In this document: piece after piece, positions 8,812-17,468 of the stretch
Layout of the letters: each line of letters starts with the position of its first letter
Position numbering within the stretch: the first letter of the stretch is position 1
Source: Nocardioidaceae bacterium
GTDB taxonomy: Bacteria > Actinomycetota > Actinomycetes > Propionibacteriales > Nocardioidaceae
Length of the DNA: 64,000 nt
NCBI GenBank assembly: GCA_030655315.1
Contig: JAURVT010000043.1
Location: forward strand, 1 to 64,000
Direction of reading: 5' to 3'
The notes under the pieces: model-generated
Databases searched by the model: none
Seen by the model: the letters and a program-made list of their open reading frames with translations, nothing else
Told to the model about the DNA's origin: nothing
Position numbers and translations under genes: made by a program

Positions 8812-10161
8812 GTGCTCACTGCCTACAGCCGTGTCACGGTCGTGACCACGGAGCGGACGGTGGACCTCGCCCTGCCGAGCTCGCTGCCCATCGCCGACGT
8901 CGTGCCGCAGGTGCTGCGGTTCTGCGGACCGACGGCCGGCGCCGACCCGGTCTCGTGGACGCTCGCCCGCCTCGGCGGTGCGTCGCTCCCGCTGAGCCAG
9001 ACGCTGTCCGACGCCGGGGTGCTCGACGGCGACCTTCTCGAGCTGCGCTCGCAGAACGACGACGTGCGGCCCGCCGTCGTCGAGGACGTCCGTGACGCGA
9101 TCGAGGACAGTGCGGACGCCGCCGGCGGCGCCTGGGGCCCCCGCACCACCCTGACCTTCGTCCTCCTGGCCGGAGCCGCGGCGCTCGCGGTGCTCGCCGG
9201 CGTCCTGCTGGTGGCGCCGTCCCTGCTCGACAAGGACCCGGGCGTCGAAGTCACCAGCGCCGTCGTCACGACGGCCGCCCTGCTCGGCATGGTCGTCTGG
9301 GGCGCCCGGTTCGCGCACGCCTGGGTGGCGCAGGTCTGTGCCGGCGTGGCCATGCTCTGGGGCCTGGTCGCCGGACGGCTGCTGGCCGACTCCGCCGGTG
9401 CGGGCGCCGAGGTGCAGCTCGTCGCGGCCGTCGGGCTCGTCGCCGTGGTGGCCGGCGCTGCACGGCTCCTCACCCCCGCGGCCACCGGGCACCTGGCGGC
9501 CGCGGTGGTCGCTCTCGTCGCCAGCGTCGCGATCTCCGTCGGCGAGGTCTCCTCGGTCGACGTCGGACAGCTGTACCGGATCCTCCCGGTGCTCGGGATC
9601 CTCGTGGTCGGCGTGCTGCCGCGGCTCTCGCTCTCGGTCGGGGGCCTGGCGAGCGCCGACTACCGCGTCCGCCACGTCGGCCAGATGACGATGGAGCGCC
9701 TCCGCGCCCGTTACCGGGAGTCCAACGCCATCCTCGTCGGCGCCATCTGGGGCATCGCGGCCGGCGCGGGCTACTGCGCGCTGCAGCTGACGTTCAGCGG
9801 ACGACCGTGGGACCGCTACCTCGGTGCCGCCGTGGGCGTCACCGCCCTGCTGCGCTCGCGGGTCTTCTCGCGCGTCCAGCACATGGTGGCGCTGCGCGTG
9901 CTCGGCGTCCTGGTGCTCGGCATGCAGCTGGTGCGGATCTCGCGGGACGTGCCCGGCCTCGACCAGTGGCTCACCCTCCTGGTGGTGCTCGCGGTCGCGC
10001 TCGGCGTCGGCGTCAGCACCCTGACGATGTCGGACATCACGCGGGCCCGTGTCAAGCGCACGCTGAACGTCGTCGAGTTCCTGTCGGTGGTCGTCCTCGT
10101 GGTGCTGCTGTGCGGCGCGACCGGGGTGTTCGACCGTCTCGGCCACCTGGTGGAGCGATGA
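8812..10161 (+). CDS. eccD: Type VII secretion integral membrane protein EccD
   Basis: EccD is the multi-span channel component of ESX. The chosen start is GTG at 8812 behind GGGGGGAA, giving 449 residues. The frame extends upstream, but the ubiquitin-like N-terminal domain begins right here (LTAYSRVTVVTTERTVDLAL). That cytosolic domain covers about residues 1-85. About eleven hydrophobic helices follow from residue 120 on, the normal EccD topology. The stop overlaps a tiny ORF (10158-10202) that leads to the EspI-like gene, so the operon looks translationally coupled. Confidence 0.9.
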   Translation: MLTAYSRVTVVTTERTVDLALPSSLPIADVVPQVLRFCGPTAGADPVSWTLARLGGASLPLSQTLSDAGVLDGDLLELRSQNDDVRPAVVEDVRDAIEDSADAAGGAWGPRTTLTFVLLAGAAALAVLAGVLLVAPSLLDKDPGVEVTSAVVTTAALLGMVVWGARFAHAWVAQVCAGVAMLWGLVAGRLLADSAGAGAEVQLVAAVGLVAVVAGAARLLTPAATGHLAAAVVALVASVAISVGEVSSVDVGQLYRILPVLGILVVGVLPRLSLSVGGLASADYRVRHVGQMTMERLRARYRESNAILVGAIWGIAAGAGYCALQLTFSGRPWDRYLGAAVGVTALLRSRVFSRVQHMVALRVLGVLVLGMQLVRISRDVPGLDQWLTLLVVLAVALGVGVSTLTMSDITRARVKRTLNVVEFLSVVVLVVLLCGATGVFDRLGHLVER

Positions 10162-10202
10162 CGACCACCACCTCCGACCCCACCTGCGGGAGCCCGCGAT
10201 GA
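10158..10202 (+). other. 14-codon mini-ORF linking eccD and the EspI-like gene
   Basis: ATG at 10158 overlaps the eccD stop as ATGA. The frame runs 14 codons to a TGA that itself overlaps the ATG of the next gene at 10199 as ATGA. It may only serve to pass ribosomes from eccD to the next gene, which has a weak ribosome site. There is no evidence of a functional peptide. Confidence 0.3.
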
Positions 10203-11389
10203 GCGACGACGACCGTCCCGAGGACGAGGCCGCCGAGGACGCGGCCCGACGTCGCACGTCCGCGCAGGGGGCGGCCGCCGACCTCGCCCGCATGGGCATC
10301 GACCCCCGCAGCCTCGGCCTCGACGCGCCCGGCCAGTCGCGGCCGCCGGCCACCCAGCCGCCCGCACCGCCGACCCCCGACCCGTCCGCGGGCGGTGGCC
10401 GCGTGGTGCCCATCCGGCCGGGCATGGGCGGTCCTCCGCAGCCGTCGCCGCCGCCGGACCCGGGCCCGCCGCCAGTCGGCCAGGACCCCTCGGCCCCGCC
10501 CGACCTCGTCCGCGTGCGCACCACCGCCGAGGCGCTGCTCGCCCGCACCGAGACGGCCAAGCCGGCTCCCCGCCCGGTCGGACGGCTGCTGCGCGCGCTC
10601 ACGCTCGGCCTGGTGACGCCTGACGCCGCCGAGGCCTCGGGCAACGAGCGCGACCTCGTCGCCGCGGTGCGCCACCGCCAGACCGAGCGCCGGATCGTCA
10701 CCTTCCTCGCCGGCAAGGGGGGCGTGGGCACCACGACCGTGATGAGCGGAGTCGGCGCCGCGTTCGCCGCGCTGCGCGACGACCGCACGGTGATCGTCGA
10801 CCTGCAGCCCGGTGCCCCGTCGCTGGCCCGTCATCACGGGCTCGAGCAGGGCGTGCGGGCGACCACGCTGCTGCGCGGTGGTCCGGACCAGGCCGTCCCC
10901 CAGACCGCCGCCGGTCTCGGTGTCGTGGACGGGGGCGGCTGGGAGCAGGCGCTGCAGCGCCGCGACGTCGTCGGCCTCCTCGACCGGCTCGGCGCCGACT
11001 ACGCGTTCAACCTCGTCGACGTCGGTCGCGATCCGGGCGACGCCTCGCACGCCGCGCTCGCACGCTGCGACCGGGCCGTCGTGGTCACCGGACTCGGAGC
11101 CTCGGGCACCGCGGCGCTCGAGGTCGCCATGCAGCGGCTCTCGCAGGTCAACCCCCGGACGGTCGCGTCGGCCGTCGTCGTGGTGGTGTGCCAGCACGCC
11201 GAGGGCTACCGCACCGCGCACCGCGAGGTCAGCCGCCAGCTCGGGGCGGTGCCGGCCCGCGTCGTCGTCGTGCCGCCCGACCCGGCCCTGCGCGGGGGCG
11301 GCTCGTTCGACGTCGGGTCCCTCTCGGCTGCGACGCGCGAGTCTATGCTCGAGGTGGGCGCGGCCATCGCGCTGCCCGAGGGCCGCTGA
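10199..11389 (+). CDS. EspI-like ESX ATPase (proline-rich N terminus, MinD/ParA domain)
   Basis: The protein has 396 residues. Residues 1-110 are disordered and rich in Pro, Gly and Asp. Residues about 160-390 are a MinD/ParA-type P-loop NTPase with a deviant Walker A GKGGVGTT at 172-179 and a following IVDLQPGAPS strand. This two-part design matches EspI of mycobacterial ESX loci, a cytosolic ATPase thought to tune secretion with energy status. That role is known for the family but not shown here. It is the third gene of the eccD operon, and its stop overlaps the next ATG (TGATG). Confidence 0.8.
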   Translation: MSDDDRPEDEAAEDAARRRTSAQGAAADLARMGIDPRSLGLDAPGQSRPPATQPPAPPTPDPSAGGGRVVPIRPGMGGPPQPSPPPDPGPPPVGQDPSAPPDLVRVRTTAEALLARTETAKPAPRPVGRLLRALTLGLVTPDAAEASGNERDLVAAVRHRQTERRIVTFLAGKGGVGTTTVMSGVGAAFAALRDDRTVIVDLQPGAPSLARHHGLEQGVRATTLLRGGPDQAVPQTAAGLGVVDGGGWEQALQRRDVVGLLDRLGADYAFNLVDVGRDPGDASHAALARCDRAVVVTGLGASGTAALEVAMQRLSQVNPRTVASAVVVVVCQHAEGYRTAHREVSRQLGAVPARVVVVPPDPALRGGGSFDVGSLSAATRESMLEVGAAIALPEGR

Positions 11390-11862
11390 TGAGCGAGCAG
11401 ACCCCCGGTGGGGGCGGGTCCCCGCAGCGGCCGGCCCCCCAGGCGCCCGTCTTCCAGACCACGCCCAACGCCGAGAAGTACGTCCTCGAGGCCGACGCGA
11501 TGCGCCGCCGGCAGCTGCGCTCGGCCCTGCTCCACGGCTCGGACCGCACCTGGCGCGAGCACCGCAAGGTCTGGCCCGCGGTGGCCATCGGGGTGGTCGT
11601 CACCGCCGTCGGCATCGCCGGCATCACCATGGCTGACGCCCTGCAGATCGAGCTCGGCAACCGGCGCGCCCAGGAGCGCGAGCAGGTGCAGCAGCAGAAG
11701 GAGCAGGAGCAGCAGGAGCGCGAGCAGCAGCTCCAGCAGGAGGAGGCCGAGCGCGAGCGCCAGCAGCAGCAGGCCTCGCCCGGGCCGTCCGTGCCCTCGT
11801 CGGCCGTGCCGTCGGTGCCGGTGACGCCGTCGGTGCCGGTGTCGCCGGCGCCTGCGCCCTGA
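11389..11862 (+). CDS. Single-pass membrane protein with Gln/Glu-rich coiled coil
   Basis: The protein has 157 residues. ATG at 11389 shares a base with the previous stop. Residues 1-60 are cytosolic and proline-rich, then charged. One membrane helix follows (about 64-83, AVAIGVVVTAVGIAGITM). Then comes a highly charged Gln/Glu/Arg coiled coil (about 93-130) and a Pro/Ser/Val tail that would be outside. It is the last gene of the eccD operon. It has no recognised family. It occupies the place where other ESX loci keep EccE or accessory membrane proteins, but it lacks EccE's two N-terminal helices, so I do not call it EccE. Confidence 0.65.
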   Translation: MSEQTPGGGGSPQRPAPQAPVFQTTPNAEKYVLEADAMRRRQLRSALLHGSDRTWREHRKVWPAVAIGVVVTAVGIAGITMADALQIELGNRRAQEREQVQQQKEQEQQEREQQLQQEEAERERQQQQASPGPSVPSSAVPSVPVTPSVPVSPAPAP

Positions 11863-12214
11863 GGGGTTCTGCCGACGTCCTCGGCCGATGGGCCGGTCGG
11901 CGTCCGAGCCGGCTGCCTGCTCGTCGGGGTGCTCGCACGACGGCGCTGACCCGTCCGTTCGCCGGTCCTCCGTCCGCTCGGAGGTCCTCCACGGTCGCTG
12001 CGGGTGGCTCGGGCGGACGGACACCGCCGAACATTCAGATCAGCTCACCGGTGACGACCTCGCCCAGAGCCCGGGGCTGACCGGGGACCGGACAAATCGT
12101 CCCTCCGGGGGTGGAGGGGGTTTGCGGCCTGTACCTTGCTGCTTGAGTGAGTTGGTCGGGGGACGACGCTCGTTCCTCGTGCGCTGTCGTCCCTGAGCCT
12201 CGAGAGGACCCTGC
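11863..12214. other. Intergenic region between the ESX and Tad operons
   Basis: These 352 bases have no credible gene. They hold a small hairpin (CCTCCG/CGGAGG around 11968-11985) inside longer complementary arms (GTCCGT near 11952 and ACGGAC near 12016), and a terminator-like hairpin at 12101-12123. TACCTT at 12132-12137 could be a -10 box for the Tad operon, but no -35 box supports it. Confidence 0.5.
12101..12123 (+). terminator. Possible terminator upstream of the Tad operon
   Basis: CCCTCC (12101-12106) pairs with GGAGGG (12113-12118), followed by GGTTT. It would end read-through from the ESX operon about 240 bases after its last stop. Confidence 0.4.
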
Positions 12215-12901
12215 ATGGCGAAGAACCGTCCGGCCCCGGGCAACCGGTCGGCAGCGCAGCAGCCGACCCGGTTGCCGTCGACGCGCGAGCGCCGTCCGGC
12301 GCTGGCCGCCCTGGCGGTGCTGCTGATCGTCGGCGGTGCCCTGGCGTCCGGGTGGCTCGCGCTGCGGGCCGGCGACCGGGTCGAGTTCCTGCAGGTCCGC
12401 GACGAGATCGCGCAGGGCCAGCAGGTCCAGGCCGACGACCTCGAGGTGGTCCGGCTCCCGCGCAGCTTCGGCGACGGCGTGTCCGCCGACGACCGCGGCC
12501 AGGTCGTCGGACGGGTCGCGACGACCCGGCTGGTGCCGGGCACCGTGCTGAACCCGCAGATGTACCGCGACGGCGGCGGCGTCGCCGAGGGCACCGCCCA
12601 GGTCACCGTGCCGGTCGCGTCCGCCGCCGCGTCCGACCTCACGAGCGGCACGGCGGTCGCCATGACCGTGCCCAGCGCCGACGGCGCCCGGCCCCAGATC
12701 GTCCTGGGCGAGGTCGCCCGGCTGCTCACGACCGACAGCAGCGGGGGAATCGCCTCCAACGACTCCGAGGTGCTGCTCCTGGTCGGCATCGACGTGCAGT
12801 GCCTCGGGACGGTCGCGCCGGGTCTGTCCGACGGCGACATCCAGGTCGTCCGCATCGACAAGGCCGACTCCACCGCGCTCGCCTCCGCCTGCGGGAGCTG
12901 A
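12215..12901 (+). CDS. cpaB: SAF-domain pilus assembly protein, CpaB/RcpC type
   Basis: The protein has 228 residues; ATG follows CGAGAGGA. A basic cytosolic N terminus (1-28) leads to a membrane helix (about 29-50, ALAALAVLLIVGGALASGWL) and then a SAF domain (about 56-120, with VRDEIAQGQQVQADDLEVV). CpaB/RcpC proteins act outside the membrane in Tad pilus assembly. It is the first gene of a ten-kilobase operon in which nearly all junctions overlap or nearly touch, which fixes its role by context. Confidence 0.85.
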   Translation: MAKNRPAPGNRSAAQQPTRLPSTRERRPALAALAVLLIVGGALASGWLALRAGDRVEFLQVRDEIAQGQQVQADDLEVVRLPRSFGDGVSADDRGQVVGRVATTRLVPGTVLNPQMYRDGGGVAEGTAQVTVPVASAAASDLTSGTAVAMTVPSADGARPQIVLGEVARLLTTDSSGGIASNDSEVLLLVGIDVQCLGTVAPGLSDGDIQVVRIDKADSTALASACGS

Positions 12902-12904
12902 CCG

Positions 12905-13699
12905 GTGGCCCTCATCGCCGTCGCGTCCGCCAAGGGCTCCCCGGGCGCCACCACGCTCGGGCTCGTCCTGGGCGGCCTCTGGCCGCGCCCGGTGATCTTT
13001 GCCGAGTGCGACCCCGCCGGCAGCGACGTCGCCATCCGCCTCCCGGCGATCGACGGCACCGTGCTCGACCCGCAGCGCGGGCTGCTGAGCCTGGTGGCGG
13101 CCGGCCGCAAGGAGCTGCACCCCGGCCTCGTGCGCGAGCACACCCAGACGCTGATCGGCGGCCTCGACGTCCTCGTCGGGATCGGCGTGCCCGAGCAGGC
13201 GGCGGCGCTCTCTCGCCAGTGGACGCAGTTCGGGCCGCTGTTCGCCGACCTCGCCGGCACCGACGTGATCGCCGACCTCGGCCGGATCGGCGCGACGACC
13301 CCGCAGAACAACCTGCTGGGGTCCGCGGACGCCGTGGTGCTCGTCGTCGACGCCACCCCCAGCAACGTCGTGCACGTCCGCGAGCGGCTGCACACCGTCA
13401 TCACCAACCTCGGCGGTCCCCTGGGCACCCCGGTGCACGTGGTCGTCGTGACCGAGCCCAAGCGCACCCGGGCGGTCCGCGAGGTGCGCGACGCGCTGGA
13501 GCGCGCCGAGGTGCCCGTGCGGGGCGTCCACCACGTCGCGCACGACCACCGCGGCGCCCTCGCGTTCCAGGGCCAGATCAAGGGCGACAGCAGCCGCACC
13601 GCGCTCGTCCGGTCCGCCGCGCCGCTGGTCCGCATCCTCTCCGACGACACCGAGGCCCGGTTCACGTCCGTGCCGGACGCCCAGGAGGTCCGCCTGTGA
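12905..13699 (+). CDS. cpaE: CpaE/TadZ-like ParA-family ATPase
   Basis: The protein has 264 residues with a GTG start 3 bases after cpaB. It has a MinD/ParA fold with a variant P-loop KGSPGATT (10-17), a switch-like FAECDPAGSD segment and a VVLVVDATPSN strand. TadZ/CpaE proteins place the pilus assembly machine at the cell envelope. There is no N-terminal receiver-like domain, so it is shorter than Caulobacter CpaE. Its stop overlaps the next GTG by four bases. Confidence 0.8.
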   Translation: MALIAVASAKGSPGATTLGLVLGGLWPRPVIFAECDPAGSDVAIRLPAIDGTVLDPQRGLLSLVAAGRKELHPGLVREHTQTLIGGLDVLVGIGVPEQAAALSRQWTQFGPLFADLAGTDVIADLGRIGATTPQNNLLGSADAVVLVVDATPSNVVHVRERLHTVITNLGGPLGTPVHVVVVTEPKRTRAVREVRDALERAEVPVRGVHHVAHDHRGALAFQGQIKGDSSRTALVRSAAPLVRILSDDTEARFTSVPDAQEVRL

Positions 13700-15003
13700 T
13701 CAACCACGACCTCGTCCGCCAGCTGCGCTCGCAGGTGGCCGACCGGCTGAACGAGCAGCGCCGTCGCGACCAGGTGAGCGGCGTGACGCCGATGTCCGTC
13801 GACGACGAGCGCGAGTACGCCCGCTCGTTGATCGTGCAGGTCCTGGAGGACCACGCGCGCTACGAGATCGCCGAGGGCCGCGCCCCGATCCCCGCCGACG
13901 ACGAGGCGCAGGTCGCGTCGGCCATCCACTCCGCGCTGTTCGGCGTCGGCCGGCTGCAGCCGCTGCTGGAGGACCCCGACGTCGAGAACATCGACATCAA
14001 CGGCTGCGACCAGGTGTTCGTCCAGTACGGCGACGGCCACGAGGAGAACCATCCGCCGGTCGCCGAGTCCGACGAGGAGCTCGTCGAGCTGATCCAGGTG
14101 CTCGCGGCCCACAGCGGCCTGTCGAGCCGGCCGTTCGACAGCGCCAACCCCCAGCTCGACCTGCGCCTGCCCGACGGGTCGCGGCTGTCGGCGGTGATGA
14201 ACGTGTGCGCACGACCGTCGATCTCGGTGCGCAAGTCGCGTCTCGGCCGGGTGTTCCTGGACGAGCTGATCGGCAACGGCACGATGAGCCGCGACGTCGG
14301 GCAGTTCCTGCGCGCCGCCGTCCGCGCCCGCAAGAACATCATGATCGCGGGGGCCACCAACGCCGGCAAGACCACGATGCTGCGCTCGCTGGCCAACGAG
14401 ATCGACGCCTCGGAGCGGCTCGTCACCGTCGAGCGGGCGCTCGAGCTCGGGCTGGGGGAGTACACCGACCTGCACCCGAACGTCGTCGCGTTCGAGGAGC
14501 GGCTGCCCAACTCCGAGGGCCTGGGTGGCGTCCCGATGGCCGACCTCGTCCGCCGCTCGTTGCGCATGAACCCCTCGCGCGTGATCGTGGGCGAGGTGCT
14601 CGGCGACGAGATCGTCACCATGCTCAACGCGATGAGCCAGGGCAACGACGGCTCGCTGTCGACGATCCACGCCAACTCCTCGCTCGAGGTGTTCAACCGC
14701 ATCGGCACCTACGCGATCCAGTCGCGCGAGCGCCTGCCGCTCGAGGCCACGACGCTGCTCATCGCCGGAGCGCTCGACTTCGTCGTGTTCGTGCGCAAGC
14801 ACAACGACCACGCCTCCGGCGGCAGCCAGGCGCGCGTGGTGGAGAGCATCCGCGAGGTCGTCGGGCACGACGGGCAGGTGCTCTCCAGCGAGGTGTTCGC
14901 CCCCGACTCCGAGGGACGGGCGATGCCGCACGCCCCGATCGCCTGCATCGGCGACCTCGAGGAGCACGGCTACCAGCCGATGGTGCACGGGGCCTGGGCA
15001 TGA
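13696..15003 (+). CDS. tadA: Tad pilus secretion ATPase TadA/CpaF
   Basis: The hexameric motor ATPase of the Tad system has 435 residues. The frame is open far upstream, but GTG at 13696, overlapping the cpaE stop (GTGA), gives the expected CpaF length and N terminus. Walker A is GATNAGKTT at 219-227, Walker B-like RVIVGEVLGDE, and the His box TIHANSS are all present in the usual order for the type II/IV secretion ATPase family. It powers pilin polymerisation through TadB/TadC. Its stop overlaps tadB by four bases. Confidence 0.93.
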   Translation: MINHDLVRQLRSQVADRLNEQRRRDQVSGVTPMSVDDEREYARSLIVQVLEDHARYEIAEGRAPIPADDEAQVASAIHSALFGVGRLQPLLEDPDVENIDINGCDQVFVQYGDGHEENHPPVAESDEELVELIQVLAAHSGLSSRPFDSANPQLDLRLPDGSRLSAVMNVCARPSISVRKSRLGRVFLDELIGNGTMSRDVGQFLRAAVRARKNIMIAGATNAGKTTMLRSLANEIDASERLVTVERALELGLGEYTDLHPNVVAFEERLPNSEGLGGVPMADLVRRSLRMNPSRVIVGEVLGDEIVTMLNAMSQGNDGSLSTIHANSSLEVFNRIGTYAIQSRERLPLEATTLLIAGALDFVVFVRKHNDHASGGSQARVVESIREVVGHDGQVLSSEVFAPDSEGRAMPHAPIACIGDLEEHGYQPMVHGAWA

Positions 15004-15887
15004 GCTTCGACCTCGAGATCGCGCTCTTCGTCACCAGCGGCGCCCTGGTCGGGCTCGGCATCACGCTGCTCGTCGTCGCCCTGCAGGGTCGCGAGCCGCA
15101 GTCGGTGACGCCGCGACGCCACTTCTCCCCGCGCCAGATGCAGCGGCAGGTCCGCTTCCTGGTGGCGGGGGTGCTGGCCTTCGTCGTGGTCCTGGCCCTG
15201 ACGCAGTGGATCGTCCTCGCGGTCGCGATGGGCGCCCTCGTCGCCCTCTGGGACCGGCTGTTCGGCGGCTCGCGCGAGGAGCGCCAGGCGATCAACCGCA
15301 TCGACGGGCTCGCGGCCTGGACGGAGTCGCTGCGCGACACCATCGCCGGCGCGGTCGGCCTGGAGCAGGCGATCCCGGCCACGGCCACCAACGCCGCCCC
15401 GTCCATCCGCCCCTCGCTCAACCTGCTCGTCGACCGGCTGCGGGTGCGCGAGCCGCTGCCCGACGCCCTGGTCAAGTTCGCCGACGACCTCGACGACCCC
15501 TCGGCCGACCTCGTCGTCGCCTCGCTGATCCTCAACGCCCGCCTGCGCGGGCCCGGCCTGCGCGACGTCCTCACCGCGCTCGCCGACTCCGCCCGCGACG
15601 AGCTCGACCTGCGCCGACGCGTCGAGAGCAGCCGCCGGAGCACGCGCCGCAGCGTCCAGATCGTCGTCGGCGTCATCGTGGTGATGTCCGGCGGCCTGAT
15701 CCTGCTGAACGGCGAGTACGTCGCGCCCTACGGCACGGTCGAGGGCCAGGCGGTCCTGGCCGTCGTCATCACCCTCTTCGCGCTCAGCGTGTGGTGGCTG
15801 CGCCGGCTGTCCGGCGTCGACGTGCCCGACCGCTTCCTGGTCGCGGCCTCGACGACCGACCGTGTGCCGCTGGGGGACGTCGGATGA
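15000..15887 (+). CDS. tadB: Tad pilus inner-membrane platform protein TadB
   Basis: The protein has 295 residues; ATG overlaps the tadA stop (ATGA). There are two hydrophobic segments near the N terminus, one near residues 50-85, a cytosolic type II secretion F (GspF) domain around 100-210 and two C-terminal helices. The order directly after TadA and before a second GspF-type protein is the standard tadABC arrangement. With TadC it forms the membrane platform on which TadA acts. Confidence 0.87.
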   Translation: MSFDLEIALFVTSGALVGLGITLLVVALQGREPQSVTPRRHFSPRQMQRQVRFLVAGVLAFVVVLALTQWIVLAVAMGALVALWDRLFGGSREERQAINRIDGLAAWTESLRDTIAGAVGLEQAIPATATNAAPSIRPSLNLLVDRLRVREPLPDALVKFADDLDDPSADLVVASLILNARLRGPGLRDVLTALADSARDELDLRRRVESSRRSTRRSVQIVVGVIVVMSGGLILLNGEYVAPYGTVEGQAVLAVVITLFALSVWWLRRLSGVDVPDRFLVAASTTDRVPLGDVG

Positions 15888-16783
15888 TCCTCTCCCTGCT
15901 CTCCGGCGCGGCCGTCGGTGCCGGCGTCCTGCTGATGACCTGGGTGCTGGCCGCCCCCACGCCCGGCATCGGCGCCACGCTCGCCCGCCTCGACGGCGGG
16001 CAGCGGCAGCGCCGGTCGTTGACGCTCAGCGGCGCCGGGGCCGGTGTCGACGGTCGTCTCGAGGTGATCAAGGAGTCGATCGGCGAGCGCATCCTCGTCG
16101 AGCTGGAGGCCCGGGGCCGCCAGCTGCCGCGCACCCGCGCCGACCTGGCCGTGATGAACCGCTCCATCACCACCCACCTCGGCTCCAAGGTCCTGCTCGG
16201 CCTCGCCGCCCTCGTCTGGTTCCCGCTCGTGCTGCTGCTGCTCGGCATCGGCGTCGTCGGCGTGCCGACGATCGTCGTCGTGGCGCTCGCCGCGGGCGCG
16301 TTCATGCTCCCCGACCTGCAGCTGCACCGTGAGGCCGAGGCCCGACGCCGCGACTTCCGGCACGTCATGGGTTCCTTCCTCGACCTCGTCGCGATGAACC
16401 TCGCGGGTGGCCGCGGCCTGCCCGAGGCGCTGATGGCGGCGTCGTCGATCGGCGACCACTGGGGCATGGTCCGCATCCGCCAGGCGCTGTCCAACGCCCG
16501 GCTGGCCGGCTGGACGCCCTGGGAGGGGATCGCCCACCTCGGCCGCGAGCTCGGCATCGAGGAGCTGCGCGACCTCGCGTCGGCGCTCGCCCTCGCCGGC
16601 GACGAGGGCGCGAAGATCCGGGCCTCCCTGATGGCGCGCTCGGAGAGCATGCGCCGCAAGGAGATGGTCGACGTCGAGGGCGCGGCGGGCGAGAGCTCGC
16701 AGTCCATGCTCATGGCGCAGCTGCTGATGTGCGGCGCCTTCCTGATATTCCTGGCGTATCCAGCGATCCAGCAGCTGCGGTGA
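15884..16783 (+). CDS. tadC: Tad pilus inner-membrane platform protein TadC
   Basis: The protein has 299 residues; ATG overlaps the tadB stop. It has an N-terminal helix, a basic cytosolic region, a strongly hydrophobic hairpin (about 105-145), a GspF domain with DFRHVMGSFLDLVAMNLAGG, and a final membrane helix ending at AYPAIQQLR. It is the partner of TadB. A 32-base gap with GAGAGGAAAC follows before the pilin gene. Confidence 0.87.
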   Translation: MILSLLSGAAVGAGVLLMTWVLAAPTPGIGATLARLDGGQRQRRSLTLSGAGAGVDGRLEVIKESIGERILVELEARGRQLPRTRADLAVMNRSITTHLGSKVLLGLAALVWFPLVLLLLGIGVVGVPTIVVVALAAGAFMLPDLQLHREAEARRRDFRHVMGSFLDLVAMNLAGGRGLPEALMAASSIGDHWGMVRIRQALSNARLAGWTPWEGIAHLGRELGIEELRDLASALALAGDEGAKIRASLMARSESMRRKEMVDVEGAAGESSQSMLMAQLLMCGAFLIFLAYPAIQQLR

Positions 16784-16815
16784 CGCCCCCATGACACCGA
16801 CGAGAGGAAACCTTC

Positions 16816-17034
16816 GTGTCCCTTCAGTTCCAGTACGCCCAGATGCTGATCGTCCTGGTCCGCGGTCGCGCCGAGCAGGCGCGTCGCGACGGCCGCAACC
16901 AGGTCGGCGCCTCCGCGATCGAGTGGGCGATCATCTCGGCCATCGTGGTGACGCTCGCCCTGGGCATCTTCACCGTGATCAAGAACGTCGTCGACGAGCG
17001 CACCGCGGAGATCCAGGACGGCGCGAACGGCTGA
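16816..17034 (+). CDS. Flp-type pilin
   Basis: The protein has 72 residues, with a GTG start after GAGAGGAAAC. A basic leader ends at Gly31, followed by ASAIEW and a hydrophobic helix (to about residue 55). Cleavage after Gly31 puts glutamate at +5, the hallmark of type IV/Flp prepilins. This is probably the major pilus subunit, polymerised by TadABC. A prepilin peptidase would be required, but none is encoded in the window. Confidence 0.85.
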   Translation: MSLQFQYAQMLIVLVRGRAEQARRDGRNQVGASAIEWAIISAIVVTLALGIFTVIKNVVDERTAEIQDGANG

Positions 17035-17066
17035 CGTCGCCCTGCCCGACCCGGCGCCCCTGGTGG

Positions 17067-17468
17067 GTGCGGGGCCGTGGTGACTCCGGGACCAGCGCGA
17101 TCGAGTTCGTCATCGTCGCGCCGGTCTTCCTCGCCCTGATCTTCCTGCTCGTGCAGGCGGGTCTGTTCTTCTACGGCCGCAACGTCGCCGAGACGGCGGC
17201 CCGTGAGGGCGTCTCCTACCTGCGCCTGGCCGGCAACAACGCCGACCCGGACGCGTTCGAGCCCGAGGCCGAGCGGGTGGCGATCATCTATGCCGAGCGG
17301 ATCGGCTCCCTGAAGGGACCGACCGCGGAGGCCTCGATCGACGAGGCCAACGGCCGCGTCAGCGTGGTGGTCACCGGCACGATCGCTTCGCCCGGGGGGA
17401 CCGTCGAGATCCGGCGCGAGGCCACCGCCACGCTCGAGCAGTTCCGCGGCGACCAGGTGATCGCATGA
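17067..17468 (+). CDS. TadE-like pseudopilin
   Basis: It has 133 residues if GTG at 17067 is used. The start is uncertain because the ribosome site is weak and the frame is open upstream. The signature GDSGTSAIEFVIVAPVF is followed by one membrane helix and a small extracellular domain, as in TadE minor pseudopilins. The TSAIEF segment mirrors the Flp prepilin motif. The stop overlaps the next ATG by four bases. Confidence 0.8.
   Translation: MRGRGDSGTSAIEFVIVAPVFLALIFLLVQAGLFFYGRNVAETAAREGVSYLRLAGNNADPDAFEPEAERVAIIYAERIGSLKGPTAEASIDEANGRVSVVVTGTIASPGGTVEIRREATATLEQFRGDQVIA

Noticed and set aside
11389-11862. EccE component of ESX
   Set aside because: Only one membrane helix is present, followed by a Gln/Glu coiled coil; EccE has two N-terminal helices and a larger globular domain.
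11863-12214. Riboswitch in the leader of the Tad operon
   Set aside because: Only simple stem-loops were found; no conserved core of a known riboswitch class could be recognised by eye.
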